A stretch of 32,929 nt of DNA, from the NCBI GenBank assembly GCA_016748015.1, contig JAAOMT010000276.1, positions 1 through 32,929 of the forward strand. The letters are read 5' to 3'. Of this stretch, positions 1 through 9,590 are shown in pieces. Both the position numbers and the translations under genes were made by a program. The notes under the pieces were generated by a model. The model did not search any database. It was not told the origin of the DNA and worked only from the letters and a program-made list of their open reading frames with translations. The DNA comes from Geosiphon pyriformis (Eukaryota > Glomeromycota > Glomeromycetes > Archaeosporales > Geosiphonaceae). Position 1 is the first letter of the stretch; every line of letters starts with the position of its first letter.

Positions 1-500
1 AAAAAAAAAAATAAGAAATAAGCCAAGGCAATTTGCAAGTTAGTATCTCATCAATAGCCATGATCAAGAGCTATTGTTTCAGTATGGTTAAGTATCTGTT
101 ACTATCAACATAAAGTGTTGATAGTGAAGAATGAATTTGATATAGTGAATAATTATTTATTTGAGGATTGTGGTAACTAAGTTAAGGATTCTTGGTGTTG
201 ATTCTGTCTTTTTTGCTTCTAATACTACTGTTATATATACATATTTGAGATTCCTCAATTCCTCAATTCCTTGTGACAGGAATCCTGGAATTACTGGAAT
301 CCTGCAATTCCTGATGAGAGGAATCCTGGAATTCTGGAATTCTGGAATCCTGCGATTCCTTGTCAGAGAATCCTAAAATTCCTGGAATCCTGCAATTTCT
401 TTAAGAAAAATTTTGGAATTTCACATTTACTATGTCTACATTTGATTGACTAATATCTACTGACTAATAATACTATATTTCCTATATTCTATGAGTAATA
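1..500 (-). repeat. 3' LTR of element A (partial, cut by window edge)
   Basis: Positions 1-500 align with 9359-9851 of the complete LTR, so about 430 bp lie beyond the left edge. The terminus reads GTAATA on the plus strand, against GTAACA in the other copy. By eye there are about 30-35 substitutions over roughly 495 bp (about 93 percent identity) plus an 8-bp length difference in the GGAATTC-rich part. Only a few differences are transversions. A TATATATA box lies at 232-239. Confidence 0.93.
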
Positions 501-502
501 TT

Positions 503-515
503 ATTCCCTCCTTTT
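503..515 (-). other. Polypurine tract of element A
   Basis: On the minus strand the purine run AAAAGGAGGGAA lies a few bases upstream of the 3' LTR terminus (TATTAC). This is the position expected for the plus-strand primer of an LTR retrotransposon. The gag-pol reading frame continues almost up to it. Confidence 0.8.
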
Positions 516-1319
516 AATATTAAGCTTTATCAAAATCTAATTCCTTTAATTCTTCCTCTTGAAGTATTTCCTGAATTTCATTTTCGAGAATTACTTGTGT
601 TATTTAAGTCTGTAATTTTTCAAATTGAGCATTGGTAATTTTTCCCAATTGATTACTGGTAATTGTATCTATTGCTTTGTTGAGTAGAATTTCTGGTCAA
701 TCCTGAAATGCTGTGTGTATTCGGTATATAGCTCGAGCTTGTGTGGATAAGTTGTTTTTCTCCACAAAATGTTCCAGTTGTTGTAGTATTATTGTGTCGA
801 ATAACTGCTTTGTTTTATCTGTATATAAGTTCTGAATATTCACATGTTGTTCCAAGTAAAAATAACAATAATTTTTTGAAAATTGTTGTGTTCACTAAAT
901 TCAAGTTTCTCTGGTAAGTTCTTGGTATAATCCGACTATTTGTTGTTCTTTTATGGCCAATTTTATTTTGGTCATGATCTTGTCAACAACATTTTCAAGT
1001 CTTTTCTGTGCTTTGTTTTATGGTATCTTTGCTGTATTTTTGTAATGAATGGTTTGTTGATTGATTGTAATTTCTATCTCCTGGTGTTGGATTAATTGAA
1101 AAATTTGTTGGGCTAGTGAATAGATATTGTCTGTAATTTCCATTTTCCTGATCTCTTCTGTTGGATTGACCATGTTCTTATATATTCTTTTGTCAATCAA
1201 TTGGACATGTTGTTGTCAAATGATAATGATTGGTTCCAGATCTCGTGGAATCTTATCTGGTTGGATTAGTATTCTCTGTACTCCTAATTGTAAAATATTA
1301 CTAGTGGATGATAATGCTA
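516..1319 (-). pseudogene. pol C-terminal extension downstream of integrase, element A
   Basis: The reading frame of the integrase continues for about 270 codons past the usual integrase C-terminal domain and stops only next to the polypurine tract. The part at 1018-1200 is open for 60 residues and contains the segment ITDNIYSLAQQIFQLI; the rest is interrupted by about eight stops. The composition is Gln, Glu, Lys, Ile and Leu rich and predicted helical, without Cys clusters or a recognisable chromodomain. I do not recognise a family. It may be a targeting or structural tail of the polyprotein. It is assigned to pol because frame and composition continue from the integrase without a gap. Confidence 0.55.
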
Positions 1320-2400
1320 TATGGTAGTATAGTTTCAGTCAATCTCCATGTGCTGCTTTGGTCAAGATTTTGTTATTTAATCTTAATTTGTAAGCTCCAT
1401 TTCCTAGAATTTCTTCTATGTGAAATGGTCTGTCCCATTTGGGGTCAAATTTTCTACTCTATTGTTTTTCTGCTTTGGTACAATATAGTAGTACTTTGTC
1501 TCCAATCTTGAGTTCAACTGGTTTATCTGGTAGTTGGTTATCATGTCTTTCTTTTTGTTTCTCTTGTGACTTTTGTATGTTATCAGCTGCTCTTTGTCGT
1601 TTGTTTTTTAATGTTTTCATTAAGTCATATGTTCTTCTTAACAATGTGTTTTTGAAATTCTCTTCTGTTATTGGTTCAGTTGGGTATGTGCTGACTTCTA
1701 TTTCTACTGGTAGTGTTGCTGTTCTATCATATACTAATTCAAATGGTGTTGCTTGTGTAGTATCTTGCTTCATTGTCTGATAAGCAAATAGTACTGATGG
1801 TATCAACAAATCCCAATCGTTCTGGTTTTTTTGGCTAAGCTTAGCTATTGCCTCACACAATGTTCTATTGAATCTTTTGACTAGTCCATTGGTTTGTGGA
1901 TAGTATGGTGATGATAGTGGTCTCTTAATTCCGAATCTTTGGCTCAATTCTGTTAATGTTTTGTTCACAAAATAAGTTTCTTGGTCTGATAATAATTCCT
2001 TTGAACATCCATGTTAACAAATCAAATCTTGATAAATAAATTCGGCAACAGATTCTGCATCCGCTCTTTGAATTGCTTTCGCCTTTGGCCATTTAATAAG
2101 ATAGTTCATGGCTATTGCTATGTATCTGTTTCCTCTGCTGGTAATTGTTAATGGTCCAACTAAATCAATTCCAATATGGTTGAATGGTTGTCCCACTTTG
2201 ATTGGTTTTAATGATTTACTGGGTTTCATATCTCTTTTTTGCTGATAAGCATCACAATTTTGAATATATTAGATGATGTCTGGATACATTGATGGCTAAT
2301 AGTATCTTTTTTTGGTTCTTTCTATGGTTGCTTCTTTGTGAAAGTGTCCTGTTGTTGGATTTGAGTGCATGTTGAATAATATTGTCTCTTTTTCTGGCTT
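1320..2400 (-). pseudogene. Integrase domain of element A (inactivated)
   Basis: Integrase inserts the cDNA copy into host DNA. Reading leftward, the zinc-binding domain comes first (GHFH near 2360, NCDAYQQK near 2245) with its second Cys changed to Tyr. The catalytic core follows: GIDLVGPL holds the first Asp, LLSDQETYF holds the second (codon 1984-1986), and PQTNGLVKRFNRTL marks the third acidic position. There the Glu expected in this family is Lys (codon 1876-1878), a single G-to-A step that should abolish strand transfer. The C-terminal SH3-like part (KFDPKWDRPFHIEEILG) lies near 1410-1455. Stops fall at 2027-2029 and inside the zinc domain. This part is one frame away from gag-RNase H because of small deletions between 2740 and 2400. 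Confidence 0.92.
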
Positions 2401-2639
2401 TGTAATTATTCTGGTTGGTTGCTTTAGATCTCTTCTATTTTTTCAATAAAGTATATTTTGGTAAGTGATAAAATATTTTGATTGTTGTTTGATACTCTTT
2501 CATTCCATTTGAGATAAATTCTCCTTGAACTGTTGAGTGTTTATATAATGTTGTAGTTGTTAATATTTTTGTATGTTCATCTTTTATTATATTTTTTATT
2601 GATATTGTTCTGGTTTTGTTATATTTTTGGGTTGAAATG

Positions 2640-3382
2640 TTCTTAGATTTGTTTTATTTGTGACAAACCATCAGCATTTCTATTGTCTTTTCTTTTTTAT
2701 AATGTATAGTATAATTATATGGTGCAAGTGCCATTTTTTATCTTGACTGTCTTCCATCTCCAAATTCTTGTTTTTGAAGTGATGTTAATTCTTTATGATC
2801 TGTGTATACTTCAAACTTTTGGCTCAAGTATTTTTTCCATTTCATAACTGCCCAGTATATCACTAAGTGTTCTTGTTTTAGTGTTTCATAGTTCTTTTCG
2901 GCTGGTGTTAAACCTCTGCTAGCATATGCTATTGGATGTTCTCTGCTGTCTGTTCCTCTCTGAGATAGTACTACTCCCAATGCTTGGCTGGATGCATCGG
3001 TGGTAATAATGAATGGTTTGCTGTGATCTGAATAGATTAGTACTGGAGCTTGAATAAGCTTTCTTTTCAGAATATTAAAAACTTCTTGTTGACTTTCTGT
3101 CCATTCATATTTTGTATTCTTGGTTTGCAGTTGGTTGAGTGGCTGTGCTATCTTGGAAAAGTTCTTGATAAAACGTTGATAGTAGCTGGCAAATTCTAAG
3201 AATGATTTCAGTTCTGTCATATTGGTCAACACTGGAAAGTTCTTTACTATCTCTATTTTCTCTGGATCCATTTTGATGCCATCTTTGCTGACTATATGTC
3301 CCAAGAATTTTAGTTCTGTCTTGCTGAAAAAGCATTTTGTTGCATTTAACTTTAGTCCTGCTCTTCTTAGTTTTTTGAACAC
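2640..3382 (-). pseudogene. RNase H and RT thumb/connection, element A
   Basis: The open stretch 2738-3382 starts in the RT thumb (GLKLNATKCFFSKTELKFLG, then the gypsy-type FLEFASYYQRFIKNFS). It then enters RNase H with the typical TTDASSQALGVVLSQ segment, IAYASRGLTPAEKNYET and the VYTDHKELTSL motif carrying a later Asp. RNase H removes the RNA strand during reverse transcription. A TAA separates this part from the RT palm (3383-3397 region), and another stop at about 2735 ends it. Downstream the NADGLS segment reads only after a one-base loss in the A/G run near 2688-2700. Family assignment is secure; the domain is no longer translated as part of a full polyprotein. Confidence 0.92.
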
Positions 3383-3385
3383 TTG

Positions 3386-3900
3386 TTAAAGATGATGAAG
3401 ATGATCATCAAATGTTTTTGAGAATACATTAGTTTTGTCCAAATATATAACTACTGATTTCCACAGTAAGCCAATATAAACAATTTCCATTAGCCATTGG
3501 AAGATGGCTGGAGTATTGGTTAAGCCGAATGGCATTACTTCAAATTCAAAATTCTCTTCTCTTATGGTGAATGCCGTTTTCTCTTTGTCAGCTGGATTCA
3601 TGGCTACTTGCCAGTAACCACTGTCCAAGTCTAATGTTGAGAACCATTTGTTCCTGCCAAAAGCATCGAATAATTCCTGTATCTGTGGAGTTGGATAGTT
3701 GTCTCCACGAGTTACACTATTGAGTTTCTTGTAGTTCACACAAAATCAGATCTTTCCATTTTTTTTATGGATGAGTACCACTGGTAATGACCATGGGCTC
3801 ATTGATAGCTGAATTAACCCATTGTCAAGCATTCAGTTTATCTCTTGATGAATAATCTCGTGGCTGGCTGGTGGCATTCTGTATGCTTTTTGTTTAATTG
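3386..3900 (-). pseudogene. Reverse transcriptase fingers/palm of element A (active site lost)
   Basis: This encodes the Ty3/gypsy RT core: SMSPWSLPVVLIHKKNGK (about 3760-3810), FCVNYKKLN, the palm segment FSTLDLDSGYWQ, the conserved FEVMPFGLTNTPAIFQ, and the catalytic loop near 3428-3448. The first Asp of the loop is present (codon 3437-3439) but the second is Lys (codon 3434-3436; the loop reads YLDKTNVFS), so the polymerase should be inactive. Two TGA stops upstream, in the fingers, sit where Arg is expected; both are explained by a C-to-T change of CGA. The RT lies directly downstream of the dUTPase linker and in the same frame as gag, protease and dUTPase. Confidence 0.94.
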
Positions 3901-4354
3901 GCATTGCATCTCCAGTCTTGATTTAATGCTAGATGATATCAGTTCAGCCAAACTCGTTTTCACTGGCAAAGATGTCATTGAAATTGTTGAGCAATATCTT
4001 GAGCTGCATACATTGGAGTGGATCTAAGTTTCTTATGTTCATTTGTTCCAATTGTTCTGGTTGGAGCAAATAACATTTACTTCATCCGTATATTGTTTGT
4101 AATGTGATATTGACATATTCACAAAGCTGTGGAAAGTCTGGAATGGTGCTTAGTGGTTGATTCTCTATTTCAGTGCTTAAGTATCCAATAGTGGTTCCGG
4201 CTGGTATTACTATGACATTTTTTGTGTTATTATAGATGGGAATTTTGATGTAGTTGTAATTTTTGGCTGGTATGTAGAGATTAATGAGTCCAATCTCTCC
4301 TGATTCACAAAGGGTTGGTTTTGTTTCAAAAATCTGATTCTGTTCTTTTACTTC
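3901..4354 (-). pseudogene. pol linker between dUTPase and RT, element A
   Basis: In the gag-pol frame this stretch reads on from the dUTPase with segments such as GEIGLINLYIPAKNYNYI and GTTIGYLSTEIENQPLS, then runs into the usual pre-RT segment ending near PIKQKAYRMP. About four stops interrupt it (TGA and TAA types). The GTTIGYLS part resembles the short beta-rich region often found before RT in gypsy pol. I cannot assign an activity. A similar segment is visible in the old copy C near 16870-16920, so it belongs to this family. Confidence 0.6.
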
Positions 4355-4867
4355 TCATTTTATCTCTACTATGTACTGGCCATATGGTGGAATGGAAATT
4401 GCTTGACCCATCGAGATAATTTCTCTTTGGTCAACAATTTTTTTTTCTGCCATATTGACTGGTACGTTTATTCTACCCGTTGATCCAAATCTCTGTATTC
4501 CTCTTGCTGTTATTCCTAATTTTTCCCTATTTCCCACTGACACTAATTGAGTTATCTTAACCAGAAGTAGAAATATTGTCTGTGTGATTTTCTCATTGGG
4601 CTCTATTATATAGGTCTTTTCTGAGTTATTTTGTAGCATAGTGATAATATTTCCCACATATCCCATGTCAATTATTCCTCCTCTGATGTTTATCCCTCTT
4701 TTTGCTAAACTACTTCTAGATGCTAATTGAACCATTGTTGTTGCTAGAATTTCTAGTGCTACTTTCAAATCAATACTGGTGCATGAATATGGTTCCAATT
4801 TGATGGCATCTTTTCTTGGATACTTCAGATCAAACCCAGCATCAGTATCATGTGCATGTTTAGGCAT
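4355..4867 (-). pseudogene. dUTPase domain inside pol of element A
   Basis: This 170-residue open stretch is a trimeric-type dUTPase (dUTP to dUMP plus pyrophosphate). The five family motifs appear in order: DTDAGFDLKYP (motif 1), ASRSSLAKRGI (motif 2), GGIIDMGYVGNI (motif 3, with the first Asp and the Tyr kept but Gly where a second Asp is common), the NEKITQTIFLLLV region (motif 4) and RGIQRFGSTGRINV (motif 5, P-loop-like). It lies in the same frame as protease upstream and RT downstream, so it was part of the polyprotein. Such a domain would keep uracil out of the cDNA. Stops flank it at about 4352-4354 and 4889-4891. The older copy C carries the same domain, so it is not a chance fusion in A. 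Confidence 0.93.
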
Positions 4868-5416
4868 AATACTCTCATCATTATTGCTGAATCATTTTAG
4901 TTCCAATTCCCTAGTGAGGTCAGGGATTGCGATATATTGTTCATATTTTGTATCAGAGTTTGCATCTGAGTTGAAATCAGTATTGTTGTTGTTGCCATAT
5001 TAAACAGAGCTGGAACCGGTGTTTTCATTGTTATTGTTGTTGGAGTTTGAATCAGAATCGAATGGTGATTCTGATTCTGATGTGCAGCTGCTGATTGGTT
5101 CCTCTTCCTCTGGGATTGTATAGATTATGCAGATTGGTGGATTGTAAATGAGGTCACACTCATTATAATATTGAAAGTTACATGGGATCAAACAGTGGTT
5201 ACATAATCGAGTGTTTAGTTGTGCTAACTGCTCTTCTTGTTTTTTTCTTGTGGGTGCTAGTTGTTGGTAGTGTTTGTAAAATTCCTCAAGATCATTCTCA
5301 ATGTTGCCAAAAACATCAAACGTTCTAACATATTCTGGCTCTGGGAGGGATAATGGATTGGTTTTGATTTCCTGTAACTCACTGGCTGTAGTTCCTTCTG
5401 CTATTGCATATGTCAT
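4868..5416 (-). pseudogene. Asn/Ser/Glu-rich pol linker with second Cys cluster, element A
   Basis: The 138-residue open stretch 5000-5416 opens with a helical segment (LPEPEYVRTFDVFGNIENDL), followed by a Lys/Gln-rich coiled segment and a compact Cys cluster (LCNHCLIPCNFQYYNECDL). It ends in an acidic and low-complexity tail of Glu, Ser, Asp and Asn repeats. After one stop the frame continues for about 40 residues to the dUTPase. The Cys spacing (CxxC, C, C, later C) suggests a second small metal site. I do not recognise a family. Position and frame place it inside gag-pol, as a flexible connection between the zinc-binding domain and the dUTPase. Confidence 0.6.
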
Positions 5417-6136
5417 TCTCTAGATCTCATGTTCGTCATGTGGGTAGCCTTTCAAACATCTTAAGGCTTGTTTTCATGCATCATCGATTGAGGTCTTTTT
5501 TCGTACCCAATTGTTTATTAGGATTGTGTACTGGCATGTTTTATCACATGTTTCTCCTCACCCTGGAATGTCATTCCACATTCCTTCATCCAGAAGTGTT
5601 TCTCCACATGCTAGGCATGGCATATTGTCCCATTTTCCTATTTTTAGTGGTCGGCCATCACATTTAATGACACATGAGTGACAATAGTATCATGTTGCTG
5701 TCTGCTAATTTTTGTCGTTGCCACAACATGTGCCTATCATTGACAATTTCTTGCCACAAGTGACGCATTCGAGTTTAGGTCAATGGTAGGTGGCCTGATG
5801 TTGTATAGAATATGGGACATATGTAGAGGTGGTAGATTGTGCTGGCTCTTCTTTTTGTTCCTTCCCTTTTCTTTTCTCTTCCCAAGTCTATTCTGTGGTT
5901 GGTTCACTTTGGCTGTCATCACTCCAATATCTCTGATTTGTTCTCCAGGTAAGTTCTTCTTCTTCTTTTTTTTTCCTTTTGTCGTCTCATGAGAGTATGG
6001 GCAGTAGTTTGTTGTGGTCGTCTTTAGCCCAAGAAACTTGGTATGCTTCCCAAGTAGGCTTCTTTTCTTCTTTCTCCAGCTCGATCAATGGTTCCTTTCT
6101 TGAAGGAGCTTTGAAATGGCCACACGTGGCCAGTGC
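5417..6136 (-). pseudogene. Cys-rich zinc-binding domain in pol, element A
   Basis: The gag-pol frame continues from the protease through a Lys/Glu-rich linker (5790-6130) into a domain of roughly 80 residues (about 5530-5775). It carries about eleven Cys, spaced as CVTCGKK, TCCG, YYCHSC, KCDG, CLACGE and TCDKTC. This looks like two or three treble-clef or zinc-ribbon sites. About nine stops interrupt the region, each at a place where one transition from an Arg or Trp codon explains it. The old copy C shows the same pattern (YYCKIC, SCLICKKLL, KKECA) near 17950-18170, so the domain is conserved in the family. No activity can be named; nucleic-acid or metal binding is an inference from the Cys pairs. 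Confidence 0.65.
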
Positions 6137-6793
6137 TCAAATGTGTTGGCCATTCTGTCTGAACTGGAGCTCTTGTGTTATCCAGTCAAGTACAGCATTG
6201 GTTTTTGATAACCAGTCATTCTCAACTAAAGCTTGGTACTGAGTGGCTTCTATTACCAAGCCTTTAATCGGTGTGACAAGACCATTAATTTCAAATGGGA
6301 AATCATCAATCTTACCAATAGGTGTTTTGGTGGCGCCATCAGCAGTGATGATGCATGCATTGGCAGCACAATCAACTCGGCGACCTAATTGGTCCATGAA
6401 CTGTCTTGTAATGATACTGCCAGCTAATCCACTATCTAGGATGAGTTTGATGGGGTAACCATCAACTCTGGCATCTGTGTATATTGCTGTGATGGGTTTT
6501 TCTTTGAGGATAGCTCCACTAAATAACAGTACTAGTGTGATTTCTTTGAGTTCAAAAGGAAAGATAGCTGCTAGGAATTTGTCATTGAAGATGGTTGCTG
6601 GTGGAATTGTGTTGATAAGTAATTGCTGGTTGGGCTTTGAGTTGTTAGATGTGGCATCTTCTGGGGTAACCAGGAAACTTAAATAGCATTGGGAATTTGG
6701 GTTTTGGGTGTGACTGGTATTCAAATTCTGTGGACGTGATCCTGATTGTGGGTTTAATGAACTGGGGATCAGTTGGTAAACAGCTATTGCCAA
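6137..6793 (-). pseudogene. Aspartic protease domain of element A
   Basis: This open stretch of 218 residues is a retropepsin-like protease that would release the gag-pol domains. The catalytic triplet DSG sits in IKLILDSGLAGSIITRQF (codons at 6429-6437), followed by the flap-like region with IITADGATKTPIGKI and ending with the segment NAVLDWITQELQFRQ. The N-terminal 100 residues are a Pro/Ser/Asn-rich linker from gag. The active-site motif looks intact, unlike RT and integrase. The TGA at 6137-6139 fits an Arg codon hit by a transition; the same frame continues into the Cys-rich domain. Confidence 0.9.
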
Positions 6794-8866
6794 TCTCCAG
6801 TTTTGAGTGACTCTGGATCGAGGGTTGCCTGATGTTATTTGAGCTGGATTCAGGGGTGGTGTTTGAATTGGTTGGGGTTAATAGATGATTTGTGGCTGTG
6901 GTTGATATATTACTTGCAGTTGCAGTTGATAAATCGGAGTTTGATATACTGGTGTAAGTATTTAATACATTGGTTGCGTTACTGGCAAGTAAGTGGGTTG
7001 ATATTGTTCCTGATTTTGTTAATATCTTGGAGTTTGAAATTGGCAATCAAAGTTTCTATATTGATTTCCTGATTGCAGATGGTTATAAGTGTTGCAGTTG
7101 GCTTTGATGTGCCCTTGTTTACCATAGTTGTGACAGACACACGTCTTTGGCTGTCACTGCTGATTGGCTGATGTTAAGAGATGCACTTGATTTTAGGAGT
7201 GATTGTAGTTTCCTGGATTGCTGCGCCATTAAGATGATTGATAAATTGCATAATTGTCAGCTAAGTATTCTTCCAATTTTTGATTAATTGAATCACTGAA
7301 TTGTTTCAATTTGGAGTCCAATTCAGATAATCTATTTATCACTAAGTTGACGGCTTGGGCGTGGTTAGTCTCAAGTTCTGCAGCTTCAAAATCTCTAGTT
7401 TGTGTGACTGCAGTTGGTAGGTCAGCTGGGTGCATTGGGCATACCTATTAGAGAAGGCTGCTGTGCAATTCTCTGATAAACTGATTTAAAATTTGTGGTG
7501 CTGTGAAGTAGTTAGCTTCAATGGCTTGAATCTGACGCAGATTTTTATGGAAGTGTCCTAGATAAGTGGTGACTGTTTCAGTGTCTCCTTGTTTGATGGT
7601 GTTGAAGGTGTTGGCTAATCTGTTGATGCTATTATTATTGCTAAAATATCTCAGGAACTCAGTTTTGAACTGCTGAAATGTTTGTGGTGGGGCAACTAAA
7701 CTCTGATATCATGCATCTACAGTATCCTGGAGAAAATAGGAGATCACTTGAAGAGCTCTGGCATTGTCCCAATTATTGGCGACGATTGCTTTGGTGATGT
7801 TATTTATCCATGTTTGTGCATCATCTTTGTTGCCAGTAAATTTTTCAAGTTTGGCTATAGGTGCATATGCCATTTGTTGCTGCACAGGTTGTTAAAGTTG
7901 TTGTGGCAGTGGTTGAAGCTGTTGGGCAGGTTGTTGAAGAGATTGTTGATTTGGTTGATGTGGCTGTTGGATGAATTGGTGTATAGATTTGGCTATTGGA
8001 TCAATTGGTGGTTGATCAATAATGATATTCAGAGATAAGTTATTCTGATTAATTTGTTCAAGGTTTTGCAGTGTTTGAATATTTGGAGTTGTGTTTTCTG
8101 AATTTTCTAAATTTGGGTTTATTGGGGTTTGAAAATTTGGGGTTTTGAATTCTGAGTTTTTTGAGATTGGGTTTTGGTAAGTGAATCCTTAATTTTCACT
8201 TCCTTCCTCTTCTTCTTCTGATAATTCCCATGGAGTAGTGGCTCTAAAATCTGGTTGGGGTATTGGTGATCGAATTTCTAATGACATTGGGAATCATGAT
8301 TTAAATCTTTCAAAATACACTCTGTATGGTCCTAGTAAGTCTTCTTTCCATTGTTTGCTTTGGAACTGAAATCTTCCAAATGTTGATATTGCATTTGATG
8401 TGGACATGTCTGCTGATGAAATGTTGATGGCACTTTCAGGTATGTAGTGATATGATCGAGCAGTTGGTGATTCCATTCTGTGTTTCTTCCAACTAGGTAA
8501 CTGTATTTCTTTTGGTGTTGCTGTTGGTGTTTGTATTTTTCCTTTATCTTTGTCTGCATAGGTAATAGGAAATTGTTGTTGCATATATCTTTTAATGATT
8601 TGATTAATTTCTCTGATTATTGGTGCAAAACTATAGTTCCTTGGGAAGTTGGTGTGTTGGAATAATTCTGTATAGAAGTTTTCTCTTGCTGCTTCAATGT
8701 TAACTGTTCCTCCTAAGCATTCAGTGATTTTGTTATTAACGTAGAAGTTGAAGGCTGATTCGGCTGAGTAATGATTACTGTTTAATTCTAATTGTTGGCT
8801 GTATTGTTGAAACAAAAATTTTGTAAATCCTAAATGGTTTGCTCCTATATTTTCTGATTCTGCCAC
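6794..8866 (-). pseudogene. gag of element A (capsid and zinc knuckle)
   Basis: Gag forms the particle that packages element RNA. The frame opens at 8866 with GTG and no in-frame ATG was found, so the original start seems lost or lies elsewhere. The first 190 residues (8294-8866) are an N-terminal domain I do not recognise. A Gln-rich spacer follows near 7870-8030. The Ty3-type capsid core spans about 7460-7860 (KLEKFTGNKDDAQTWINN, then FQQFKTEFLRYF), followed by a helical segment (7229-7435) and one CCHC zinc knuckle at about 7090-7135. There the second Cys is Tyr (CHNYGKQGHIKANC). About twelve stops interrupt it, at Gln, Arg or Trp positions. The same frame runs on into protease, with no programmed frameshift visible. 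Confidence 0.88.
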
Positions 8867-8906
8867 TGTTGATTAGTTGTTGATGCTGGTTCTCTGTAGG
8901 ATTATA

Positions 8907-8923
8907 CCTCACAGAGAGCACCA
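8907..8923 (-). other. Primer-binding site of element A
   Basis: Two bases inside the 5' LTR the minus strand reads TGGTGCTCTCTGTGAGG. It starts with TGG, the complement of a tRNA CCA end. The tRNA identity was not determined. Mutated versions of the same start (TGGTGCT or TGGTGTTCTC) sit next to the LTRs of C and B. Confidence 0.8.
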
Positions 8924-9198
8924 AATGTTACAGGTGATTCTTTGGGGTGTCAAGTAAATAACAAACCTGTAACTTGGTGCTTAAAGCAATTGGTAATGAT
9001 GATAATCTGAAGGTATTTTATCTGAAGGTTTTCCAATTGAGTTCTTTGTATAATGGACAGAGATTCAATGATAACAGTTTATCAGTAGTTTCCTGGCACC
9101 ATAGTTTTGCCGATTGCTTGCTTAGCTTGATAGTTGATGATTCTTCTGGTATGATATTCTCTGTAAGTGTATACCAGTGTGGTTTCCTGATGTCAGTT

Positions 9199-9336
9199 CT
9201 TCCGTAAGTCCTCCAAGAGTAAGTATTGTTTAAGTAAGTTTATTCCTCCATAAGTCCTCCAAGAGTAAGTATTTTTAAGTAAGTTTTATTCTTCCGTAAG
9301 TTCTCTAAGAATAAATCCTTTAATCAAGTTAGTAGA
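9199..9336. repeat. 46-bp tandem repeat, three copies, inside LTR
   Basis: Three adjacent units begin at 9199, 9245 and 9291 with CTTCCGTAAGT, CCTCCATAAGT and CTTCCGTAAGT. Units 1 and 2 share a long CCAAGAGTAAGTATT segment; unit 3 is more diverged. The corresponding part of the solo LTR (19470-19570) is only vaguely similar. Confidence 0.85.
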
Positions 9337-9590
9337 CAACAAAAAAAATACAGAAAGATAAAAGAGAAAATAAGAAATAAGCCAAGGCAATTTGCAAGTT
9401 AGTATCCCGTCAATAGCCGTGATCAAGAGTTATTGTTTCAGTATGGTTAAGTATCAGTTACTATCAATATAAAGTGTTGATAGTGAAGAATGAATTTGAT
9501 ATAATGAATAATTATTTATTTGAGGATTGTGGTAACTAAGCTAAGGATTCTTGGTGTTGATTCTGTCTTTTCTGCTTCTAATGCTACTGC

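Noticed and set aside
161-376. 71-residue plus-strand ORF in the left LTR
   Set aside because: It is inside the LTR and is built from the GGAATTC repeats; the equivalent frame is not kept in the other LTR copies.
5737-5922. 61-residue minus-strand open frame overlapping the Cys-rich region
   Set aside because: It is in another frame than gag-pol; the Cys-rich series and the link to protease and dUTPase read in the gag-pol frame.
6645-7046. 133-residue Ser/Thr-rich minus-strand frame between gag and protease
   Set aside because: It is a shifted shadow; the gag-pol frame through the same bases gives a Gln/Pro-rich linker that joins both domains.
516-8866. Reassigned stop codons as explanation of the interrupted gag-pol frame
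   Set aside because: TGA stands at both Arg and Trp positions and TAG at both Gln and Trp positions, so no single reassignment works. The kinase gene uses the normal code.
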